A stretch of DNA of 37,666 nt from an uncultured Lachnospiraceae bacterium (GCA_910577785.1 CAJTNT010000039.1:1-37666); one strand, 5' to 3'. Shown: positions 8,478 to 16,945, counted from the stretch's first letter. Program-made: numbers and translations. The notes: generated by a model from the letters alone, not told the origin.

Positions 8478-9371
8478 TTAACAATCGTATTTCTTTAACA
8501 AGCCAACTCCAATGGGATATGGGCCCGTATGGACGCCAATGGTCGCCCCAATCTGAAAAATTTCCACATTTTCATATTGAGAATATGCCTTTAGGGAAGC
8601 CAGCAGCCGATCCCGAAACCCCACCGCCTCCTCATAATCATACCCATAGCCTACTACTATCCGGTAGCTGTCCGGGGACTCCCCCATTTTACGGAAATGC
8701 TCCCTTGTCTGGTCAACCAGCCGCGCCATCCCTTTTTTGCGGCTCCGGGTAATCCCCGTGGGAAAAATCTCTCCCTCACGCAGCATAATCAGCGGCTTGA
8801 TCCCCAGGGTAGAGGCTGCCGTCCCCATTACCTTGCCAATCCTCCCGCCATGGATCAGATATTCATAATTCCCCACAGTAAAGATAATCCTCCCGGTCGG
8901 CTTGATACGCTCAATCCCCGCCAGCGTCTCTTCAAAAGACAGGCCTGCCTGCTGCATCCGCACGGTTTCCAGAGCCAGGATTCCCTGGAGCACGGTATTG
9001 ACCATCGTGTCAACCACTTGGATGCGGATATGCGGATATTCCTCCGCCAGCAAATCTGCCGCCGTCTTAGCTGAATTATATGAACCGCTGAACTTGGTCG
9101 TGATACACAGGCAGATAATATCCTTCCCATCCCTGGCATATGGGGTAAATGCCTCCACATAGTCCTGCACAGAAGGAAGGGAAGACTTGGGGAATTTATC
9201 TGGATCATCCACCATCTCCTGGTAGAACTCCCGGACACTGATTTCCTCAATTTCCTTCTGATACGTTTTCCCATCAAAGGTCACATAAAAGGGCACTACC
9301 TGGATCCCTGCCATTCTTGCCCTCTCTTCTCCTAAATCACAGGAGCCGTCCGTAATAATCTGATATGCCAT
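8478..9371 (-). CDS. DegV-family fatty-acid-binding protein
   Basis: DegV (FakB-type) proteins bind a fatty acid for phosphorylation by FakA. The 297-residue product begins MAYQIITDGSCDLG, the standard DegV start with the lipid head-group binding Asp-Ser/Cys region, and has the conserved FPKSSLPS, CITTKFSGSYNSA, YLIHGGRIGK and IVVGYGYDYEEA segments. The frame also has a Met at 9386, but that start contributes the GGAGA that would serve as the ribosome binding site for the Met at 9371, which I therefore prefer. It is first in the minus-strand run toward trkA. No FakA is in the window, so the paralogue and its lipid cannot be named. Confidence 0.9.
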   Translation of the reverse strand: MAYQIITDGSCDLGEERARMAGIQVVPFYVTFDGKTYQKEIEEISVREFYQEMVDDPDKFPKSSLPSVQDYVEAFTPYARDGKDIICLCITTKFSGSYNSAKTAADLLAEEYPHIRIQVVDTMVNTVLQGILALETVRMQQAGLSFEETLAGIERIKPTGRIIFTVGNYEYLIHGGRIGKVMGTAASTLGIKPLIMLREGEIFPTGITRSRKKGMARLVDQTREHFRKMGESPDSYRIVVGYGYDYEEAVGFRDRLLASLKAYSQYENVEIFQIGATIGVHTGPYPIGVGLLKKYDC

Positions 9372-9617
9372 AGGCTTTCTCTCCATTTTCCAAATTTCGC
9401 TGAATCATTACAATATTATGATAAAACTTCCTGTGGCTTATTATAGACCCTTTTGTATAAAAAGAAAAGGGCATTTGCCACTTTCCAAAAATTTAATACA
9501 CACAGGATGCATGAAACGCGCAGTTCAGCGCCTTCCTGAGCCGTGAATAATAACTATGCGTCCTTTCCTTACTCCAAAAGTTTCAAATTTCCATCACAAT
9601 TTTTGGTTATACTACTT

Positions 9618-9623
9618 TATAAT
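9618..9623 (+). promoter_or_regulatory. -10-like element in the degV/regulator divergent gap
   Basis: The divergent region 9372-9752 separates degV from the plus-strand regulator. TATAAT at 9618-9623 points toward the regulator, without a good -35 at 16-18 bases. On the minus strand TATAAT at 9445-9440 points toward degV, also without a clear -35. Both promoters may need activators. Confidence 0.3.
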
Positions 9624-9668
9624 AATAGGTAGCTTTTCCCTATAAACGCAGGATTCTCCCGCACACCA

Positions 9669-9712
9669 AGGGGAAGGGCATCTGCCCCTGCAGACAATTC
9701 AGGGGCATTTTT
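9669..9712 (+). promoter_or_regulatory. Hairpin plus T-run in the leader of the plus-strand regulator
   Basis: GCCCCTG (9684-9690) pairs with CAGGGGC (9700-9706) and is followed by ATTTTT. AGGGG at 9669-9673 could pair instead with CCCCT (9685-9689), which would exclude the first hairpin. The layout resembles an attenuator 40 bases before the start codon. It may equally be a plain terminator of an unseen upstream transcript. Confidence 0.4.
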
Positions 9713-9752
9713 AGCGGAACCAGATAACCTTTATCAAGGAAAGAAAGCACCT

Positions 9753-10442
9753 ATGGAAAAAACAACTGTTTTAATTATTGAAGACGAAGCTAAATTACTA
9801 AAGACCCTGTCTGATTACCTCACGATTCACCAATACCGTGTACTCCAGGCTTCCAATGGGCTGGATGGGATCCAGCAGTTCTCGAGCCACCATGCAGAGA
9901 TCGACATTATCCTTCTGGATATTATGCTCCCCTTCGCAGATGGCTTTGAAGTACTCAAGCAGATCCGCATGCGTTCGAACGTGCCTGTCATCCTTCTGAC
10001 CGCCAAGGAAGATGTGGAAGACCAGTTAAAGGGTTTCTCCTGCGGTGCCGATGATTATATTGTGAAGCCTTACACGCTTTCCATTGTCAAGGTACACATT
10101 GAAGCCATCCTCAAAAGGCTGGGGCATGGGCAGGACTGCCTCTATGCAGGCGATATACGGGTTGAGTGCAAGGCACAGAAAGTATTTGTAAATAATCAGT
10201 TTATAGAAACTACCCCCAAGGAATTCGAGCTTCTGCAGATGTTCATCAAGCACCAGGGTACGGTCCTAACCAGGGATAACATCCTTGATGACATCTGGGG
10301 CTACCAGTATGTCGGGGATATACGCACTGTGGACACCCTGGTGAAGCAGCTCCGCAAAAAGCTGGGCGACACCTCCTATATACGGACAGTCTATGGCGTA
10401 GGATATTGTTTCGAGGTGAAAAGAAATGAGAAAAAAGATTAG
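9753..10442 (+). CDS. OmpR-family response regulator
   Basis: DNA-binding response regulator of 229 residues: receiver domain with E10-D11, phosphorylated D56 (LLDIMLP) and K105 (IVKPYTL), then a winged-helix domain from about residue 130 (TTPKEFELL, WGYQYVGDIRTVDTLVKQLRKKLG, TVYGVGYCFE). AAGGAAAG lies before the ATG. It is one of the few plus-strand genes among core genes. Its last 17 bases overlap the kinase gene, so the two are translationally coupled. No obvious target gene (transporter, resistance enzyme) is next to it, so its regulon is unknown. Confidence 0.9.
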   Translation: MEKTTVLIIEDEAKLLKTLSDYLTIHQYRVLQASNGLDGIQQFSSHHAEIDIILLDIMLPFADGFEVLKQIRMRSNVPVILLTAKEDVEDQLKGFSCGADDYIVKPYTLSIVKVHIEAILKRLGHGQDCLYAGDIRVECKAQKVFVNNQFIETTPKEFELLQMFIKHQGTVLTRDNILDDIWGYQYVGDIRTVDTLVKQLRKKLGDTSYIRTVYGVGYCFEVKRNEKKD

Positions 10443-11853
10443 GGGATGGCTGTTCCTGTCACAGGGTATCTATCTGGTTATGCTTTCCTGTGGCTATTTA
10501 CTGCTTTACTTTTTTTTCTTCCCCATTTATTACAACTGGATCAAAGATAAGCAAATCGCCAACGCCTATCTGGACATACAGGATTTGGATTTGGGAAATC
10601 TGGATGAAAATGATTTTTCTTCCTTTGCCATATACGAAAATGAAGGGCTGACCTTCAGCATCGCAAATCAGGATATGGTGCCTGTCTATACGTCCAAAAA
10701 ACCGTCTGAGTTTTATGTGAACAGGAATATTGCAACAAAACTAGATGCTTTTTCCAAAACTCCAGACATCATCCACCGCAGCACCAAACTTCAGGAGGCT
10801 ACTAAGCTGCGTGGGATTATTACGCAAAAGGGCATATCCTATTACATTGTTATCAAGGACGCTTCTCTGCGGGACAGTGGAGGGAACATCACTGCCCAGT
10901 TCCTCCTGGGAACCATCGGCGTACTGCTATTGTTGAGCTTCTTTAGCATATGGAGAATATCCAAACACTTCTCCAGGCCCATTGAGCGCCTTGCTTTTGT
11001 AGCTGAGAAAATTTCCTCTAAGGACTTCAGCGTTCATGCTGATGAAAATGCTGAATATGAAGAAACCGTCCGCCTTGCCAAGAGCCTGAACCTGATATCG
11101 GAGCAGTTCCAGCAGAACCTGGGGCAGATTGAGGGAAACCGCAAGCAATTTATCCAGCAGAATGTGCAGCAGGAACGCCGGGATAAGCTGCAGAAGGACT
11201 TTATCGCCAATATTTCCCATGAACTGAAGACGCCCCTGGCCGTCATCTCCAGCCAGACAGAGATGATTGCCTATGCCGGGGAAGACGACCGGGAATATTA
11301 CTTGTCTTCCATCCAGGAGGAAATCGCCAAAATCACCAATATGGTCAGCGGGCTTCTAAATATGTCCACCTTTGACCGCCAAATGGAGAATATGATAGAA
11401 AAAACGCTGGATATGAAGGAAATCCTGGAATATATCATTATGAAATATGATGGCCTGATCCAAAAGAAAATGCTGCATTTGGATGTATTCTTAGAAGATC
11501 AGTGCCTGATCCTCGGCGACCGTGAATACATTGAGCAGGCGGTGAACAATTACATGATGAATGCTTTCGAACACACGGAGATGGGCGGGCATATCCGGGT
11601 CACTCTGCGCAAGCAAAAGACAGATATCCGCGTAGGGGTCTATAATTCCGGGCAGCCTATCCCTGCCAAGAATGTGGAGCAGATTTGGAACGGTTTTTTT
11701 ACAACCAAGAAAAAAAATGCCGATGCATTTTCCCATGCGGGGCTTGGGCTATATATTGTCCAAAGCGTCATTACCATGCAGAACGGGGAATGCGGTGTAG
11801 AAAACCTCCCAGAAGGCGTGGAGTTCTGGTTCACGCTGCCGCAGAAGGAATAG
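10426..11853 (+). CDS. Sensor histidine kinase
   Basis: Membrane kinase of 475 residues, partner of the preceding regulator. Two membrane helices (about 11-33 and 158-176) enclose an extracytoplasmic sensor of about 125 residues with no family I can name. A HAMP segment follows (177-230), then HisKA with the H-box NISHELKTPLAVI (His265), and a HATPase_c domain with N-box NNYMMNAFEHT and G-boxes HAGLGLYIV. The start ATG overlaps the regulator's end. A terminator follows 27 bases after the stop. Confidence 0.9.
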   Translation: MRKKIRGWLFLSQGIYLVMLSCGYLLLYFFFFPIYYNWIKDKQIANAYLDIQDLDLGNLDENDFSSFAIYENEGLTFSIANQDMVPVYTSKKPSEFYVNRNIATKLDAFSKTPDIIHRSTKLQEATKLRGIITQKGISYYIVIKDASLRDSGGNITAQFLLGTIGVLLLLSFFSIWRISKHFSRPIERLAFVAEKISSKDFSVHADENAEYEETVRLAKSLNLISEQFQQNLGQIEGNRKQFIQQNVQQERRDKLQKDFIANISHELKTPLAVISSQTEMIAYAGEDDREYYLSSIQEEIAKITNMVSGLLNMSTFDRQMENMIEKTLDMKEILEYIIMKYDGLIQKKMLHLDVFLEDQCLILGDREYIEQAVNNYMMNAFEHTEMGGHIRVTLRKQKTDIRVGVYNSGQPIPAKNVEQIWNGFFTTKKKNADAFSHAGLGLYIVQSVITMQNGECGVENLPEGVEFWFTLPQKE

Positions 11854-11880
11854 AACATGGAAGCGCCTTATGAATGAGGC

Positions 11881-11920
11881 CGGGCCATCCCCTGGACTGC
11901 CTGCCGATGGGGATGGCCCG
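11881..11920. terminator. Strong hairpin after the plus-strand kinase
   Basis: CGGGCCATCCCC (11881-11892) and GGGGATGGCCCG (11909-11920) form a perfect 12-bp stem with a 16-base loop, followed by TTT. It ends the plus-strand unit and could also stop minus-strand transcripts arriving from the mazEF cassette. Confidence 0.75.
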
Positions 11921-11946
11921 TTTGCTGTCAGCAGACACACATGCAG

Positions 11947-12000
11947 GCGCCTCACTTCTCCCCGCACACCTGAAAGAGATAAAATTTCAGGTAATAGGAT
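11947..12000. repeat. 54-bp direct repeat, distal copy (duplicated end of the methyltransferase gene)
   Basis: Identical to 12876-12929 except one base (C at 11988, G at 12917). The other copy is the last 16 codons (including stop) of the RlmI-like gene plus 5 bases past it. This copy is detached from any gene and marks the far side of the mazEF cassette, like the second end of a site-specific insertion. Confidence 0.85.
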
Positions 12001-12063
12001 GGAAATGCCTGCCTTACCTTTGTAATTGCCTGCATTAAGAATTGTATTTTCACTTCATCTTTG

Positions 12064-12390
12064 TCAAAAAAATGCTTTCACATACGCTAAAGTCTTTTTT
12101 AATAAGTCTTCTGGCATTCTCTCCACAAACTGTATATTCCTGCTGATTACATCCAAACACTTCATATGTTCTGTCAATATCACACCCATTGTTTTCGTTC
12201 TATTATCTAACGGAATATGTAGCGGAAATTTGTTGCTTGTATTAGTAATTGGACATACCACAGCAAATTTAGTTCTTATAAAAAACTGCTCATTACTGAT
12301 AACTACTCCAGGTCTTCTTCCTGCTTGCTCGTGCCCTGATTGTGGGCTAAAATCCAAAAATACAATATCACCTTGCTTCGGATTATACAT
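12064..12390 (-). CDS. mazF: MazF/PemK-type endoribonuclease toxin
   Basis: MazF toxins cleave mRNA and are held inactive by MazE. From the Met at 12390 the product is 108 residues, normal for the family, with the signature start PKQGDIVFLDFSPQSGHEQAGRRPGVVIS (given here as GDIVFLDFSP followed by the EQAGRRP turn with the catalytic Arg25) and the later VVCPITN and TEHMKCLD strands. The start at 12390 overlaps the antitoxin stop by one base (TAATG), the usual coupling; the longer frame to 12423 lies inside the antitoxin. No frame damage is visible. It lies inside the direct-repeat-bounded cassette. Confidence 0.93.
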   Translation of the reverse strand: MYNPKQGDIVFLDFSPQSGHEQAGRRPGVVISNEQFFIRTKFAVVCPITNTSNKFPLHIPLDNRTKTMGVILTEHMKCLDVISRNIQFVERMPEDLLKKTLAYVKAFF

Positions 12391-12635
12391 TACCACACTT
12401 CCTTCCCAGCAGGAGAACCCCAATCAAATTCCTCTGTTTCATATTCTCCGTCATAATCTTTGAATATATCTTCCAAAGTAAGTCCCTTTTTCTCTTTAAT
12501 TTTTGTAATCACAATATTATCATCATCCCTGTTAATTTCCACAAGATCATTTTCTCCCATCCCCACTGCCTCCAGGAATGCTTTTGGTATTCTTATCCCC
12601 TGTGAATTTCCCCATTTCTGAATGGTTGCTTGCAT
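12390..12635 (-). CDS. mazE: MazE-type (AbrB/SpoVT fold) antitoxin
   Basis: Antitoxin of 81 residues. The N-terminal swapped-hairpin DNA-binding domain is clear: IQKWGNSQGIRIPKAFLEAVG, then a strand with DLVEINRD. The C-terminal tail is acidic (about 50-81, EDIFKDYDGEYETEEFDW), as expected for wrapping the toxin. AAAGGAG lies before the ATG at 12635. It is first in the operon, with a consensus promoter and palindromic operator directly upstream, so autorepression is likely. Confidence 0.93.
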   Translation of the reverse strand: MQATIQKWGNSQGIRIPKAFLEAVGMGENDLVEINRDDDNIVITKIKEKKGLTLEDIFKDYDGEYETEEFDWGSPAGKEVW

Positions 12636-12659
12636 AAAACCATCTCCTTTCTTATATTT

Positions 12660-12688
12660 AGTATATACAATAGTATATACATTGTCAA
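12660..12688 (-). promoter_or_regulatory. mazEF promoter with overlapping palindromic operator
   Basis: Minus strand: TTGACA (12688-12683), 17-base spacer, TATACT (12665-12660), a near-consensus promoter. Two copies of the self-complementary octamer GTATATAC (12661-12668 and 12673-12680) lie across the -10 and spacer, 12 bases apart, which puts them on about the same DNA face spaced for two antitoxin dimers. Confidence 0.8.
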
Positions 12689-12784
12689 TGACATTATGTA
12701 AAAGGAAAATCTCTTTCGTATTATTCCAACGGTTTCTCTTCTGTATTTCCCATCAAACAATCTTACTTAATCAAGGCCACAACC

Positions 12785-12809
12785 GCAAAGCAATGGCTTT
12801 GCACTTTTT
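12785..12809 (+). terminator. Orphan plus-strand terminator inside the cassette
   Basis: GCAAAGC (12785-12791), loop AATG, GCTTTGC (12796-12802), then ACTTTTT. It is oriented for plus-strand transcription, but no plus-strand gene precedes it. It may belong to a lost gene of the cassette or an antisense RNA. The rest of 12689-12875 shows no gene. Confidence 0.5.
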
Positions 12810-12875
12810 CATTTATAACTTATTTTTTCTTTAATGTAACAGAAACCAAGCAAACACTGTATTTTCAGCCTTTCT

Positions 12876-12929
12876 GCGCCTCACTTCTCCCCGCACACCT
12901 GAAAGAGATAAAATTTGAGGTAATAGGAT
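12876..12929. repeat. 54-bp direct repeat, gene copy
   Basis: Second copy of 11947-12000 with one mismatch. It covers the stop codon and last 15 sense codons of the RlmI-like gene. The distance between copies is 929 bp, the size of the bounded cassette. Confidence 0.85.
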
Positions 12930-14086
12930 TCCTCCGCCGCCCACAGGATGGGGTGGTCTGGAGCCTGGGTGCGGTATTCCACCTGGCGGAGCCGTTTGTG
13001 GGCGCTGGCGGCTGCCTGGCGGATTGTTTTGGTAAACAGCTCGTAATCCATAAAATGCGAGCAGGAGCAGGTGGCAAGGAAACCCCCGTCACGGACGAGC
13101 TTCATTGCCCGCAGGTTGATTTCCCGGTATCCTTTGACAGCATTCTTAATGGAATTGCGGGATTTGGTAAATGCCGGGGGATCCAAAATCACCACGTCAA
13201 ACTTCTCTCCCTTCCGTTCCAATTCCGGCAGCAATTCAAACACATCCGCACATTGGAACGCCACTTTCCGGCCGAGCCCGTTTAAGGCCGCATTTTCCTC
13301 TGCCTGGCGGACTGCCAGCTCGGATGCGTCCACGCCCAGTACATCGCTCGCCCCCGCAATCCCGGCGTTCAGGGCAAAGGAGCCTGTATGGGTAAAGCAG
13401 TCCAGGACTTTTGCATCCCTACAGACTGCCTGGATTGCCCTGCGGTTGTATTTCTGATCAAGGAAAAAGCCTGTCTTCTGCCCATCCTTTACATCCACCA
13501 GGTAACGGATGCCATTTTCCTCAATCTCCACCTTGGTGTCAAATTCCGCCCCAAGAAAGCCTTTGTACAATTCCATCCCTTCCTGCCTGCGCACCTTCGC
13601 GTCGCTGCGCTCATATACGCCGCGGATTTGGATGCCGTCTTTGGCCAATATCTCTTTGAGGATGGCAATAATCTCCTCTTTGAACCGGTCAATGCCGAGC
13701 GCCAGGGACTGCACCACCAGCACATCCGAATATTTATCAACCACAAGCCCCGGCAGCCAGTCCGCCTCCCCGAATATCACACGGCATGCATGGGTATCCA
13801 CCGTTCTCTTGCGGTATTCCCAGGCATTCTTTACGCGCATCTCCAAAAATGCATGGTCAATCTCCTGTTCCCCCCTGCGGGACATCATACGGACGCGGAT
13901 TTTGGAATGGGGGTTAAAAAAACCTTTCCCCATTGGATAGCCATCAAAATCTGCAACCGATACGATGCTCCCTGGCTGGCACTCCCCAGCAATTGCAGCG
14001 ATTTCATTGTCATAAATCCACATGCCGCCAGACTTTATTGTCCTGCCTTCTCCTTTTTTTAATGTAACTACTGCATGTTGTTCCAT
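12881..14086 (-). CDS. RlmI-like 23S rRNA (cytosine-C5) methyltransferase
   Basis: Class I SAM-dependent RNA methyltransferase of 401 residues, the RlmI/YccW arrangement. An N-terminal PUA domain (about 1-75: GEGRTIKSGGMWIYDNEI) is followed by a linking domain and a Rossmann methyltransferase domain with motif I LDCFTHTGSFALNAG (228-242) and DPPAFTKSR (302-310); CSCSH near residue 343 fits the catalytic Cys region. It modifies cytosine in 23S rRNA in E. coli; the exact site here is inferred. Its 3' end is duplicated 929 bp downstream around a mazEF cassette, but the gene itself is intact. Only a modest GAGG lies before the ATG. Confidence 0.88.
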   Translation of the reverse strand: MEQHAVVTLKKGEGRTIKSGGMWIYDNEIAAIAGECQPGSIVSVADFDGYPMGKGFFNPHSKIRVRMMSRRGEQEIDHAFLEMRVKNAWEYRKRTVDTHACRVIFGEADWLPGLVVDKYSDVLVVQSLALGIDRFKEEIIAILKEILAKDGIQIRGVYERSDAKVRRQEGMELYKGFLGAEFDTKVEIEENGIRYLVDVKDGQKTGFFLDQKYNRRAIQAVCRDAKVLDCFTHTGSFALNAGIAGASDVLGVDASELAVRQAEENAALNGLGRKVAFQCADVFELLPELERKGEKFDVVILDPPAFTKSRNSIKNAVKGYREINLRAMKLVRDGGFLATCSCSHFMDYELFTKTIRQAAASAHKRLRQVEYRTQAPDHPILWAAEESYYLKFYLFQVCGEK

Positions 14087-14147
14087 ACCAATTCCCTCTT
14101 TCCTGTTTTACAAGTAATTTAAAAAGTTATTTTCGAACCGTCATACA

Positions 14148-15533
14148 TCAGTATTCATAAAAGAAATTATAACCGCAGAATTCCTGTGCAATCGGATCAT
14201 AGAAAATACCGATTGTACTCTCCCCCTGCATCAGGAGCAGAATCATATCTTTTAAGTCTACAATCTGGTAGGAAAAACTAGGGGCAGGCTCTGCTTCCTG
14301 TTCCGCCACTAAGCCATACTCCTCTTCCTCTGGCTCACCCAAAGCCGCTGTTGCATCTACACCCATTTTCTCTTCTGTCTCTACCTTTTCCTCCCCAAGC
14401 GCACTGTCTGCATCTTTGGCTTTGTAATCCCCCATATCTTCCACATTATACATGCTGTTTTCAACGTATTTTATTTCTTCCATCCGCTCTAAAATATAAG
14501 CCAGTCCCTGGTTTTTCTCCGTTTTTCCCCTCTGGATTTGATCCAGCCATTGGAGGCTTTCCAGGTAACAGTTGGCGTATGATTCCATATCTCCCACATA
14601 GAAGACGGTATCATCCCAATCACGCAGAAAAGACATATACGCAAAATATTCTTCCATCTGCTCTTCTGACTCCCCCAAAATCTTTGCCAGGCTCTCTTTT
14701 CCTTCCTCCCACTCTGCCTGGTTCCTGGCGCTAGCCTGAATGCCTCTGCTGCCCTCACTTTTGGCGTTTTCCTGGGAACCCAATGCCATCCGTTTCTTTA
14801 CACTGGACTGTGTGCCGCTGCTTCCCTGGCTCCCGCCGGCCACCTGGCTCCTGGCGCCGGCCTGCGTGTCTCTGCTGTCCTCACTTTTGGCGCTTTCCTG
14901 AGAACCCAATGCCATCCGTTTCTTTACACTGGACTGTGTGCCGCTGCTTCCCTGGCTCCCGCCGGCGTCCTGCCCCCTTTCTTCCATACAGACAAAATTT
15001 ATAATATTCCACTGGGTAAAAGATACCCGCACCTGGTAGCGCTTCCCCTTGATGGACAGAATATCCTCATAGAAAAAGAGGGCGCCGACCGGAGAGTTTT
15101 CCACCATACAGATTTCATCCATGATGGTATGCTGTTTCTTCTCAAAAATACTCCATACCTCGGACGGAGTGCTATTGGTCTTATAGGCTATCATCTGGCA
15201 CAGATACCAGCTCTGCAGGGACTTCAGCTCTTCCTCCACAGAATCGTCATCATCGCTCAGCATCGAATACTGAAACATGGGATGTATCCCAGATTCTGTC
15301 TTCCAGCCAAGTCCAGCCTCATCCCCAGGATAATAATTCCAGGGAAATACTTCAATATCCTCTTCAATCTTCCCATAAAAAATATTGGAACTGGTACTCT
15401 CATAATCTGTCTCTTCCAGCATAATCCCATTTTCCAATACTTTCTGCCCGCTCTCCATAATCAGCAGATAACCGAACCCCAGGATAACGCCCATACACAG
15501 GATGGTCAGGAACATGGATTTTCCCTTATGCAT
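14148..15533 (-). CDS. Membrane-anchored repeat protein linked to a two-component system
   Basis: I do not recognise the family. The 461-residue product has one N-terminal membrane helix (about 7-25) and a large extracytoplasmic part. Residues about 30-185 and 275-461 look folded (aromatic rich, e.g. SFTQWNIINFVCMEE; final DPIAQEFCGYNFFYEY). Between them lie two 42-residue repeats (about 190-272) of Gly/Ser/Gln-rich sequence, encoded by two 126-bp DNA repeats. The ATG overlaps the end of the kinase gene by 8 bases and has AAAGGGGGG before it, so it is the third gene of the regulator-kinase operon and may modulate or be controlled by that kinase. Confidence 0.7.
   Translation of the reverse strand: MHKGKSMFLTILCMGVILGFGYLLIMESGQKVLENGIMLEETDYESTSSNIFYGKIEEDIEVFPWNYYPGDEAGLGWKTESGIHPMFQYSMLSDDDDSVEEELKSLQSWYLCQMIAYKTNSTPSEVWSIFEKKQHTIMDEICMVENSPVGALFFYEDILSIKGKRYQVRVSFTQWNIINFVCMEERGQDAGGSQGSSGTQSSVKKRMALGSQESAKSEDSRDTQAGARSQVAGGSQGSSGTQSSVKKRMALGSQENAKSEGSRGIQASARNQAEWEEGKESLAKILGESEEQMEEYFAYMSFLRDWDDTVFYVGDMESYANCYLESLQWLDQIQRGKTEKNQGLAYILERMEEIKYVENSMYNVEDMGDYKAKDADSALGEEKVETEEKMGVDATAALGEPEEEEYGLVAEQEAEPAPSFSYQIVDLKDMILLLMQGESTIGIFYDPIAQEFCGYNFFYEY
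14717..14968. repeat. Two tandem 126-bp in-frame repeats
   Basis: Copies 14717-14842 and 14843-14968 are very similar (for example TCACTTTTGGCG at 14755 and 14881). They encode 42-residue Ser/Gly/Gln-rich linker units. High nucleotide identity suggests recent duplication or repeated gene conversion. Confidence 0.85.
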
Positions 15534-16941
15534 GGCACTTCCCCCCTTTCATGCGGATCAAAACGCTTGTCCCCTCTCCCAGACGGCTCTCAAACTGCAG
15601 GCTGCCCTGGTGCAGGGAAATAATCTCCGAACACAGCGCCAGTCCCAGCCCTGCGCCGCCGCTCGCCCGCCCCCTGGCCTTATCCACCATATAAAACGCC
15701 TCTGTAATCTTTTCCACCTCTCCCTCTGGGATGCCCACGCCCTCGTCCGTCACGCGGATGCAGAATTCCTCCCGCTCAAAATGACCCTCTACCTGGATAT
15801 ACGCGCCTTCCTCGGAAGCTTTCACCGCATTGTCCACCAGGTTGTAGAGCAGGGACTTGAACAGTTCCCGATCCACGCACAACGTTCCTGGCGCCGACAC
15901 GCAGGAAAAATCCATATGGTGGTTGTCCGTAATCACCTTCAGGGAAATGCCGATTTCCTCAAACAGCTGCGCCATATCGGCTTCCTTCCATTCCAGATTG
16001 GCCTCCCCTACGGTAATCAGCTCCATCAGCTTGCCGGACAGTGTGCGCATACGGCTGGCTTCCTCCTTGATAATACCAGCATATTCCATGCGGCTTTCCT
16101 CCGAAATATCCCTTTTAATCTGCAGCAGGTCGGAAAAACCAAGGATGGAGGTGAGGGGCGTCTTCATTTCATGGGAAAGATTATCAATAAAATGTTTGCG
16201 GTTCTCCGCCACATCTTCTAAGGCGCGCACATTCTGCTCCACTGCCCGCGCCATGCGGTTCATATTGTGGGCGAGCTCAGACAGCTCGTCATGCCCCCGT
16301 TCCGGGATGCGTTTTTCATAGCTGCCCTGGGCAATTGCCCGCGTCCCCTCATTGATTTTCTGCAAGGGATGCAGCAGCATCTTTACCACAATCAGGAGGA
16401 TGAAGGCAATAGCCATCGCACATCCCATGCTGATGGCCAGAATCTGGTGCAGCATATTTTCATGGACTTCCACCACGTCCGCAATGTCATTTTCTGTGAC
16501 AACGAAATAGGTTTTCCCCTCCATGCTCTCCGAAGATGCAATATACAGCTGGTAGCCCTCTACCTGCATATAATTCCTGCCCGTGTCCTGCACCGCCTCC
16601 AACAGCCCCTGCGGGATATGCATATCCTTATTGGCATATACCTGGCGCCCACCGTCATTGCAGAACTGGATCCCGCTTTTCTTCTGCCCGCCGCCAAAGG
16701 TATCCTCCATAAACCTCTTCAGCGACTCTTCATCCAGCACCACGGCATTCTGCCGCAGGCGTTCGGTAATCATCATGCTCTTGAAGCTGGTAATGACAAA
16801 TTCATGCTCGCTGTACACGTTCTGCTTCCTCTGCTCCAAGGCCAGGGAAAAACTGTTTTTCAATAACAAAATACTGGTCATGCTCACAGCAAGCATCACC
16901 AGTATTAAGGTATATAGGAATACCTTCTGCCAAAGTCTCAT
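15526..16941 (-). CDS. Sensor histidine kinase
   Basis: Kinase of 471 residues with two membrane helices (about 8-28 and 167-190) around a 135-residue extracytoplasmic sensor of unknown ligand, a HAMP domain (about 191-243), HisKA with H-box NLSHEMKTPLTSILGF (His257), and a complete HATPase_c domain (N-box LLYNLVDNAVKAS, G-boxes DEGVGIP and GGAGLGLALC). AAAGGAG in the end of the regulator gene precedes the ATG; only 4 bases separate the genes. It overlaps the downstream repeat-protein gene by 8 bases. Confidence 0.92.
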   Translation of the reverse strand: MRLWQKVFLYTLILVMLAVSMTSILLLKNSFSLALEQRKQNVYSEHEFVITSFKSMMITERLRQNAVVLDEESLKRFMEDTFGGGQKKSGIQFCNDGGRQVYANKDMHIPQGLLEAVQDTGRNYMQVEGYQLYIASSESMEGKTYFVVTENDIADVVEVHENMLHQILAISMGCAMAIAFILLIVVKMLLHPLQKINEGTRAIAQGSYEKRIPERGHDELSELAHNMNRMARAVEQNVRALEDVAENRKHFIDNLSHEMKTPLTSILGFSDLLQIKRDISEESRMEYAGIIKEEASRMRTLSGKLMELITVGEANLEWKEADMAQLFEEIGISLKVITDNHHMDFSCVSAPGTLCVDRELFKSLLYNLVDNAVKASEEGAYIQVEGHFEREEFCIRVTDEGVGIPEGEVEKITEAFYMVDKARGRASGGAGLGLALCSEIISLHQGSLQFESRLGEGTSVLIRMKGGKCHA

Positions 16942-16945
16942 AGGG

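Noticed and set aside
13388..14062. 224-residue plus-strand frame opposite the methyltransferase gene
   Set aside because: Shadow of a well-supported RlmI-like gene; no start signal.
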